Assembly (NCBI GenBank): GCA_026394745.1
Contig: JAPKXP010000111.1
Span: 1-15,204, forward strand
DNA from: Candidatus Altarchaeota archaeon
Lineage (GTDB): Archaea; Altiarchaeota; Altiarchaeia; IMC4; SCGC-AAA252-I15
Direction: 5' to 3'
Length of the DNA: 15,204 nucleotides
Part shown: piece after piece, positions 6,612-11,353 of the stretch
Layout: each line of letters starts with the position of its first letter
How positions within the stretch are numbered: the stretch's first letter is position 1
Notes under the pieces: model-generated
Told to the model about the DNA's origin: nothing
Databases searched by the model: none
Seen by the model: the letters and a program-made list of their open reading frames with translations, nothing else
Made by a program: the position numbers and the translations under genes

Positions 6612-6709
6612 AGGGCCTTTCCTCCAGAAAGCAGAGCCTTCTGAGGGAAACGCCCGCGAAAAAGAAAAGAAAATTCTTTTTCCGTGGCACCCTACAAAGG
6701 TCCCAAAAC
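6612..6709 (+). other. tRNA-Thr intron, structured
   Basis: The boundaries give the spliced loop CTTGTAA. GGGCCTTT (6613-6620) pairs with AAAGG-T-CCC (6696-6704, one bulge). Inside are hairpin 6621-6646 (CCTC/GAGG, AGAA/TTCT, AGC/GCC region) and hairpin 6652-6688 (GCC/GGC and nine pairs GAAAAAGAA/TTCTTTTTC). The bulge-helix-bulge next to the exons is weak: only two standard pairs are visible in the central helix, so a relaxed splicing motif is implied. Exact ends may shift by one or two bases. The first hairpin resembles the segment at 3279-3305. Confidence 0.75.
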
Positions 6710-6734
6710 ATCAGTAGGCCGCGAGTTCAAATCT

Positions 6735-6745
6735 CGCCGGGGGCT
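6735..6745 (+). repeat. Possible attachment-site core at tRNA-Thr 3' end (copy 1)
   Basis: CGCCGGGGGCT spans the end of the T-stem, the acceptor 3' strand and the discriminator. The identical 11-mer recurs at 8642-8652 and 9575-9585, on either side of the lipoprotein gene and beyond an integrase remnant. tRNA 3' ends are the usual targets of archaeal integrases. Confidence 0.4.
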
Positions 6746-6767
6746 CTCAACCAGACTATCGGATTTA

Positions 6768-6785
6768 GGGGCTGATTCAAGCCCC
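6768..6785 (+). terminator. Hairpin downstream of tRNA-Thr
   Basis: GGGGCT/AGCCCC with a 6-nt loop, followed by TATTATTGTTTT. It sits 22 nt after the tRNA and probably ends or processes its transcript. Confidence 0.45.
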
Positions 6786-6831
6786 CTATTATTGTTTTGG
6801 CTCAGCATTGTGTTACCCCTACATTTTTTTG

Positions 6832-6843
6832 TATTTATATAAT
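6832..6843 (+). promoter_or_regulatory. TATA element for the fic gene
   Basis: TATTTATATAAT is centred about 27 nt before the ATG at 6864 and is the best TATA match in this part of the window. No ribosome binding site lies between, so the mRNA should be leaderless. Confidence 0.6.
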
Positions 6844-6863
6844 TGTAGGTCTAATAGTAGTCT

Positions 6864-7826
6864 ATGTACTTTAAGGATAAGGTTATCCGCGGCAGAAGGT
6901 ACAAGTACCTTACCAAGTCTATTAGGCTGCCGGACGGCTCGGTTAAGACACTGCAGCGGCTAGTCAAAGACGGAGGAAACCTCAGCCTTGAGGCTGCAAC
7001 CAGGGAATATGCGGAGTATATGGAGGGTGAGGAGAAGCGGGTGAATAGTGAGTATGCGCTCTCCAAGTACGCGGCCGACAGCATCTTCACGAAACAGCAG
7101 ATTTCTAAAGTCGAGGATATGAGAGTAGAATATAATAGAATGTTGAAGAGCTTCAGCAGGGAACAATACAGGGACGTATTCGACAGGTTCACCGCCAACT
7201 TCACATACGAATCAAACGCCATCGAGGGCAACAGTCTAACGCTAAAGGACGTTGCTATCGTCATATTCGACGGCAGGTCTCCAGAGGGGAAGGACCTGCG
7301 GGAAGTCTATGAGACGAAGAATTCCAGGCAGGTCATGGACCTGGTGTTAAAAAACAAATTCAAGGTTGCGGAGAAGGACATACTACGGATGCATAAACTC
7401 CTGATGAAGGACATTGACTCTAGGATTGGCTACAAAAAGTTCCCCAACTTCCTCGTCGGCAGCCAAGTGAAACTAACGCCTCCTGAGAAAGCCCAGGAGG
7501 AACTGACGAACCTGATTAAATGGCAGGAGGAAGCGCTGGAGGATACGCACCCAATAAAAGTCTCCGCACACTTCCATGCAAGATTCGAGCAAATCCATCC
7601 ATTCGCAGACGGTAACGGGAGAGTAGGCAGATTCCTCTCGAATATTATCTTGATGCACAACGGCTACCCGCCCCTGATTATACGCAAGAGCCAGCGTACC
7701 TCTTATCTAAAGTGCATGGGCGACTTCGACCGAGGCTACAAAGCCAACCTTGAGAGATTCTTCCTGGAGAGATACAAAGACACTTACCTGAAATTCTTCA
7801 AAGTGTACTACAGATACATGACCTAG
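6864..7826 (+). CDS. Fic-domain protein with N-terminal inhibitory motif
   Basis: A 320-residue cytoplasmic protein. The Fic core motif HPFADGNGRVGR is at 245-256, with catalytic His245 and the full nucleotide-binding loop, so it should be active; most such enzymes transfer AMP from ATP to a hydroxyl on a target protein. S117NAIEG122 matches the [S/T]xxxE[G/N] inhibitory helix placed before the core (class II), where the Glu blocks ATP binding until relieved. The first 90 or so residues (basic start, then charged helices) are not recognised. No small antitoxin gene is adjacent, which fits built-in inhibition. The gene is tail-to-tail with the integrase remnant, five bases apart, just downstream of tRNA-Thr, so it may be island cargo. 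The target is unknown. Confidence 0.92.
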   Translation: MYFKDKVIRGRRYKYLTKSIRLPDGSVKTLQRLVKDGGNLSLEAATREYAEYMEGEEKRVNSEYALSKYAADSIFTKQQISKVEDMRVEYNRMLKSFSREQYRDVFDRFTANFTYESNAIEGNSLTLKDVAIVIFDGRSPEGKDLREVYETKNSRQVMDLVLKNKFKVAEKDILRMHKLLMKDIDSRIGYKKFPNFLVGSQVKLTPPEKAQEELTNLIKWQEEALEDTHPIKVSAHFHARFEQIHPFADGNGRVGRFLSNIILMHNGYPPLIIRKSQRTSYLKCMGDFDRGYKANLERFFLERYKDTYLKFFKVYYRYMT

Positions 7827-7831
7827 ACATA

Positions 7832-8224
7832 TTATTCAGGCTTCTTGTCGGGCACGCCCAGGATTTTTACTTCAGGTTCCTTGAATTTGGATTCCAGCCA
7901 GCTTTTGAACTCCGGGTTCTTGTACAGTTCCACGAAGAATTTTTGGGCCTCATGTTCCTCCTTCTCTACCGCGCCAAGCGCTTCAGGCACTAAGGGGGTT
8001 GCGCACCGGTTGCAGAACCAGCTATCGGGCGTGTTGATTTTGTTGCACTTGCGGCATTTTCTCGGCTCCCGGGTTTCCATCAGCTCAGGAGGTTTGATAC
8101 CGTGCATTCTCAGTATGACGTCATCAACGTCCCTGCCGCTCAAGTGCACGTAGATTGACGCCATGTCGGAGCCCATAATCCTCAAAAGGCTTACAGAAAA
8201 GCCCATAATGAAAAAATAGGCCAA
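7832..8224 (-). pseudogene. Truncated tyrosine recombinase (C-terminal end plus zinc ribbon)
   Basis: Only the tail of an archaeal integrase/XerA-like recombinase is left. GSDMASIYVHLSGRDVDD (18-35 of the open frame) holds the catalytic Tyr25 in the family's YVHLSGRD context. A zinc ribbon follows, with CRKC and CNRC (Cys57, 60, 71, 74), then a charged C-terminal helix. The upstream catalytic Arg and His boxes (RHxxAT and similar) are absent. The 17 residues before GSDMAS do not look like the family, and no other frame of that stretch continues the homology. Real homology thus covers roughly 7832-8173. The fragment cannot catalyse recombination. A functional stand-alone zinc-ribbon product is possible but unlikely. 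Confidence 0.78.
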
Positions 8225-8641
8225 ACCGCTGTTGAATGTACAGCCAACTACAGCGGAAACTCCCTAAACAATAAATAAAGCCCAACAGACAATTTTCAGA
8301 ATCTGTATATCCTCACCCTAGTACTATGAACTGCCTACAGCTTAGAAGGTCTTGGAAGTGAAGACGACAATCTTGAGGGGAGTAAGAGCCTAAGTCTCAC
8401 ACTATTTCTGTGAGGACTGAAGTAGAACTAATCAATCAAAAAGAAAACATATTAATACAATAACACAACCCAACCACAGTGCAACATCAGGTCGTCGTTT
8501 TTGTTCCTGTTGTGCGTTTGTTTGTTCTGGTGCAACGTAGCCTTTTGATAGGGACATGACTCTCCAAGGTACAAGTCATTGAGTAAAAAACGTAGCCCTG
8601 ACGCGTGTTCGCCCTTTTCCCCGGTTGTCTGTTGGTGATTC

Positions 8642-8652
8642 CGCCGGGGGCT
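8642..8652 (+). repeat. Possible attachment-site core (copy 2)
   Basis: CGCCGGGGGCT, identical to the last 11 bases of tRNA-Thr, is a GC-rich patch in T-rich non-coding DNA 420 bp beyond the integrase remnant. The preceding bases (GATTC) partly resemble the T-arm end. Confidence 0.35.
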
Positions 8653-8753
8653 AGGCAAATTTTTTGTGGCTTATGTAATGCGTTTTTAGTGTTTTTGGGC
8701 GAATTTTTTGGTTTGTGGACTTTATACTTTTTTATATCAAGCCCTTTTAAACC

Positions 8754-8765
8754 TATATAAATATA
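8754..8765 (+). promoter_or_regulatory. TATA element for the 8784 lipoprotein gene
   Basis: TATATAAATATA is centred about 26 nt before the ATG at 8784, supporting that ATG over the TTG one codon earlier. Confidence 0.55.
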
Positions 8766-8783
8766 TCTTATTGGTGTAATTTG

Positions 8784-9509
8784 ATGAATAAATTATATTT
8801 AATGCTTTTACTTGGTTTAGTGTTATTGTCTGGTTGCACGCAGTTGCCTTCAGAACAGGGGGTTAAGTATGTGTGTCCAAACGGCGATGTTGTATCGGAC
8901 ATAGCGTTATGCCCTTCAGTAACGCAATCTAGTAATACACAGCCCACCATAACGAGTAGTACACAGCCCACTATAACGCAGGAAATAACCCTCGAGACAG
9001 AGATGTCAGTTTGTTCGGGAATGCCGTCACTCCAAACATACTATCAGACGACATCAATTGAGGACATATGCATAACCGGGCTAGCAGGTAAGTACATGAA
9101 CGTTTCTTTATGTAAAAAAGTAAGCTCTGACCAACGTAAGGTCTGTTATGCTTTCGTTGCTGAAATAGCAGGCAACTCCAGTTTGTGTTCAGATGCAGGT
9201 GCTCAGAAAGACCAGTGTTATGAACAATACGCGAGGGACATGAGGGATGTTTCCGCTTGTGATAAGATGACTGATGTTAATTCTAAAGACTCCTGCTACA
9301 GCAGTATGTCAAGTACATTAAGCGACCCGACAATCTGCGAGAAAATACGAAACATAAATCAAAAGGACAACTGCTACTGGAACATGGCATCGCGCCTCGC
9401 CGATTCCACCTACTGTAACAAAATAACAAGTAGCAGTCAAAAGCAGGCCTGCTCGGAGAACCTTCAACCCAGACCCTCGGAAACACAACCACCTAAAAAA
9501 GTAATCTAA
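8784..9509 (+). CDS. Lipoprotein with C-terminal Cys repeats
   Basis: 241 residues. A lipoprotein signal ends in LLSGC, so Cys18 would carry the lipid and the protein would sit on the outside of the membrane. A small module, YVCPNG...LCP, follows and recalls one in the 4886 protein, then a Thr/Ser/Gln linker. From about residue 75 to the end run units of roughly 25 residues, each with two cysteines and a pattern like xxxCxKIxxxxQKDxCYxxMAxxL; the last three are clear (DVSACDKM, DPTICEKI, DSTYCNKI). These look like helical hairpins joined by disulfides. The 5' end is much richer in A+T than the rest of the window, consistent with acquired DNA. Function is unknown. Confidence 0.78.
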   Translation: MNKLYLMLLLGLVLLSGCTQLPSEQGVKYVCPNGDVVSDIALCPSVTQSSNTQPTITSSTQPTITQEITLETEMSVCSGMPSLQTYYQTTSIEDICITGLAGKYMNVSLCKKVSSDQRKVCYAFVAEIAGNSSLCSDAGAQKDQCYEQYARDMRDVSACDKMTDVNSKDSCYSSMSSTLSDPTICEKIRNINQKDNCYWNMASRLADSTYCNKITSSSQKQACSENLQPRPSETQPPKKVI

Positions 9510-9574
9510 GTTCCAGTGGAGAGAAGTTGGTGTTAACACTAGTTCCGGTGTCCCATACCTTTTTGTCGGGCCCG

Positions 9575-9585
9575 CGCCGGGGGCT
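9575..9585 (+). repeat. Possible attachment-site core (copy 3)
   Basis: A third identical CGCCGGGGGCT, between the convergent lipoprotein and VIT1-like genes. A run of eight T follows at 9595-9602 and could end the lipoprotein transcript. If copy 1 is one island boundary, this is a candidate for the other. Confidence 0.35.
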
Positions 9586-9600
9586 TCGTACAGATTTTTT

Positions 9601-10077
9601 TTAGCTGAATGTCGCCGCCACCCAGTCTCCTACGTAGTGTGTGGTCAGGATTACTGCTATTGCTATGGCGAGGTGTTCTGTTATCACGCCAAGGGGTTTC
9701 TTTTTTTGTTGTGCGGCTATTGTGTAGCTTAGTAGCAGTAGGACGAGTAGTCCCCAGGCGACGCTTGCGAGTATTGCGGTCGGCAGGTCCAGGAGCAGTA
9801 CTGGTATTGTGAAGGTTAGCGCGAACAGGAATTTGGCGAAGAATGTGGATAGCGTTGAAGCCCAGACTTCCTTGTCGGTGTGGACGTTCTCGGACTCCTA
9901 TGAGATGTGTATGCCCAGGGCGTCGGAGAACGCGTCGGCTATGGCTATCGTGATTATCCCGCCGAGTACGACGAGTCTGGAGCCTGTTCCTGATTCGAGG
10001 CCTGCCATAAGTCCCAGCGTCGTGATGGTGCCGGAGGTGAGGCCGAAGCATAGTCCCGTCTTCAGGGAGGAATCCAT
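9601..10077 (-). pseudogene. VIT1/CCC1-like transporter gene with one in-frame TAG
   Basis: The frame from ATG 10077 to TAA 9601-9603 is open for 158 sense codons apart from TAG at 9898-9900 (codon 60). Both halves belong to one protein: residues 1-59 include FGLTSGTITTLGLMAGLESG and IADAFSDALGIHIS, and residues 61-158 start ESENVHTDKEVW and hold two hydrophobic segments, then EHLAIA and THYVGDW. This matches small archaeal VIT1/CCC1-family proteins, which move Fe2+ or Mn2+ across membranes; the stop replaces the first residue of the usual (E/Q)ESE sequence. CAG or GAG to TAG needs one base change. The promoter (minus, about 10097-10110) looks intact. Either a fresh nonsense mutation, a sequencing error or UAG readthrough is possible. 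Confidence 0.8.
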
Positions 10078-10096
10078 GAGTATCTATCTGTTTCGG

Positions 10097-10110
10097 TAGT
10101 AAAAAAGATT
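10097..10110 (-). promoter_or_regulatory. TATA-like element for the VIT1-like gene
   Basis: On the minus strand this reads AATCTTTTTTACTA, centred about 27 nt before the ATG at 10077. The promoter seems undamaged although the gene carries a stop. Confidence 0.4.
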
Positions 10111-10141
10111 CGCTTTGGATATCGACGAATTAACTCCTGAG

Positions 10142-11275
10142 TCATTCTGGCGGGATTAGTCCTGTGCATCTCCAGTTTATTTCCGCGGTCTTTGACTCTT
10201 CGTCGATTACGCACGCTGGGCTGCATCCCGTCTTGTTGGCTTCCAGGTCAATCCACCATGTCTTGGTGTTTTCGTTGTAGTAGGTGTTGTTGGTGAGGGT
10301 TCCTTCGGCGGTGCAGTCGCTTGCGGCTGCTATAGACGCGGCTTCTTCGGCGGTCAGCGTTACGGGCGTGGGGCAGGGCACGAATTCGCAGTTGTTCTCA
10401 GGGTCGCGGCTTACCGTCCTGCCGTTGGGGCAGACTTTCGCTTCTTGCGTGCACGCTATGGGCGCTTCCTGAACTTCGCCGCTCCAGGGCCTCATGCAAT
10501 TGCCTGCCGTCTCGTTCCAGGCGTATCCTGCCGGTATAAGGCAGCCGTGCTCGTCGCGTTCTCCGCCGATGAGCATCATAGTGGTCGTTGTTGATTGCGT
10601 TTGGCTCTGGGTTTCCGTCGTACTGCTGACCTGGCATTCCCCGTTAACCCAGTATACTACTGCTTGGTCCTTGCATGCATTGCATTCGTTGTCGTAGGTA
10701 TTGTTGTTGCTGCCGCATACTGGCTGGTATGCCTGAGGGCACATTTTATCGCTCTTCTTTTCGCCTTCAGTGCAGTAGTGCCTGCTTGCGCCCGTCTCGC
10801 AGCCGCATCCGTTATCATCGAAGAAGGCTTCGCCTTCATCGCAAGCGAACCTTATCGTCTGGCATTCTTCCGTGCTGTTGGCTACGTACCTCTTTTCCGG
10901 CGGGCAGTTCTCTTCCCACAGTCGCAGGCACATCCTCTTTGTCCCACACCAAGTGTATCCTGCGGAAGCTATGCACCCGTGCTCATCCCTGTCGCCGCCT
11001 AATGCGGTGGCGTTGCTCTGATTCTGTAATCCGGGAACCTCTTGAACTTCGCCGTTCAACGGTTTCATGCACTTCTCCGCTGTCTCGTTCCACAAGTAAC
11101 CTGATGAAGTCAGACAGCCGTGCTGGTCGTTAACGTCCGCGGCTTGATTGCCCCCCGGTAATCCCATGGTTTGCGTCACATCCACTACGCCCCACATATG
11201 TAAAAGCAGGAATATGAGGACTGTTGTAGCTAGCAATACTGCTAGGAATTCTATCGTGTTTCTTTTCTCGTCCAT
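10142..11275 (-). CDS. Membrane-anchored Cys-rich protein with Kazal-like domain and three DEHGC repeats
   Basis: 377 residues with an N-terminal anchor (9-30) and an exposed remainder. Three repeats of the type GGxRDEHGCLxxAGYxWNETAxxCMRPW lie at about 49-75, 94-121 and 238-265. Residues 178-213 (CPQAYQPVCGSNNNTYDNEC...GEC) match the Kazal/follistatin consensus, a fold that often inhibits serine proteases. A Thr/Ser/Gln linker (218-234), a CTQEAKVCPNGRTVSRD module (274-302) and a C-terminal domain with YNENTKTWWIDL and CSPACVID complete it. That last domain recurs in archaeal surface proteins as I recall them. A strong GGGAGGTG stands 7 nt before the ATG. It follows the secretion ATPase gene on the same strand, 78 bp away. 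A cell-surface or protease-inhibitor role is inference. Confidence 0.82.
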   Translation of the reverse strand: MDEKRNTIEFLAVLLATTVLIFLLLHMWGVVDVTQTMGLPGGNQAADVNDQHGCLTSSGYLWNETAEKCMKPLNGEVQEVPGLQNQSNATALGGDRDEHGCIASAGYTWCGTKRMCLRLWEENCPPEKRYVANSTEECQTIRFACDEGEAFFDDNGCGCETGASRHYCTEGEKKSDKMCPQAYQPVCGSNNNTYDNECNACKDQAVVYWVNGECQVSSTTETQSQTQSTTTTMMLIGGERDEHGCLIPAGYAWNETAGNCMRPWSGEVQEAPIACTQEAKVCPNGRTVSRDPENNCEFVPCPTPVTLTAEEAASIAAASDCTAEGTLTNNTYYNENTKTWWIDLEANKTGCSPACVIDEESKTAEINWRCTGLIPPE

Positions 11276-11282
11276 GTTAAAA

Positions 11283-11290
11283 CACCTCCC
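11283..11290 (-). promoter_or_regulatory. Strong Shine-Dalgarno of the Cys-rich protein gene
   Basis: Minus-strand GGGAGGTG sits 7 nt before the ATG at 11275 and is the best ribosome binding site in the window. A TATA-like TTTTTAT (minus, 11311-11317) lies 36 nt or more upstream, so a short leader is expected. Confidence 0.7.
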
Positions 11291-11353
11291 TTAGAGATGG
11301 GCTTGATTGCATAAAAATCTCCCGATTTTACTATGGTTACCGCCGAAGTTAGC

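Larger units (their letters stand above)
6573..6745 (+). tRNA. tRNA-Thr (UGU) with 98-nt intron
   Basis: Exons form a full cloverleaf: acceptor GCCTCCG (6573-6579) with CGGGGGC (6738-6744, one G-U pair), discriminator T6745, D-stem GCTC/GAGC, anticodon stem ACTGA (6601-6605)/TCAGT (6711-6715), T-stem GCGAG/CTCGC with loop TTCAAAT. Anticodon TGT is at 6608-6610. The intron (about 6612-6709) interrupts the anticodon loop at the usual 37/38 site. CCA is not encoded. Confidence 0.9.
8225..8783. other. Non-coding, AT-rich stretch with inverted and direct repeats
   Basis: No convincing gene is seen over about 560 bases; translations give short broken frames. Structure includes a hairpin at 8393-8418 (AGTC-TCACA/TGTGAGGACT), direct repeats of AACGTAGCC at 8534 and 8589 flanking an ATGACT/AGTCAT hairpin (8556-8579), an inverted repeat CCCCGG/CCGGGG (8619-8649), and two similar T-tracts, GCAAATTTTTTG and GCGAATTTTTTG (about 8655 and 8699). 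Near 8490 the plus strand changes abruptly from A/C-rich to G/T-rich. It may hold an unannotated RNA or decayed mobile DNA. Confidence 0.5.

Noticed and set aside
8330..8460. Possible tail of a TnpB-type transposase or its guide RNA
   Set aside because: Short translated pieces and a hairpin invite the idea, but no diagnostic RuvC or zinc-finger motif could be found in any frame.
8452..8658. A 68-codon minus-strand frame starting with TTG
   Set aside because: There is no recognisable domain, promoter or ribosome site, and it overlaps the repeats and palindromes of the non-coding stretch.
9898..9900. Pyrrolysine at the in-frame TAG of the VIT1-like gene
   Set aside because: TAG ends at least six other genes here and the family has Glu or Gln at this place, which needs only one base change; kept as a check rather than a claim.
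9539..10051. A 170-codon open frame on the minus strand, rich in Arg and His
   Set aside because: It is an out-of-frame shadow of the VIT1-like gene; the correct frame gives clear membrane segments and family motifs apart from one stop.
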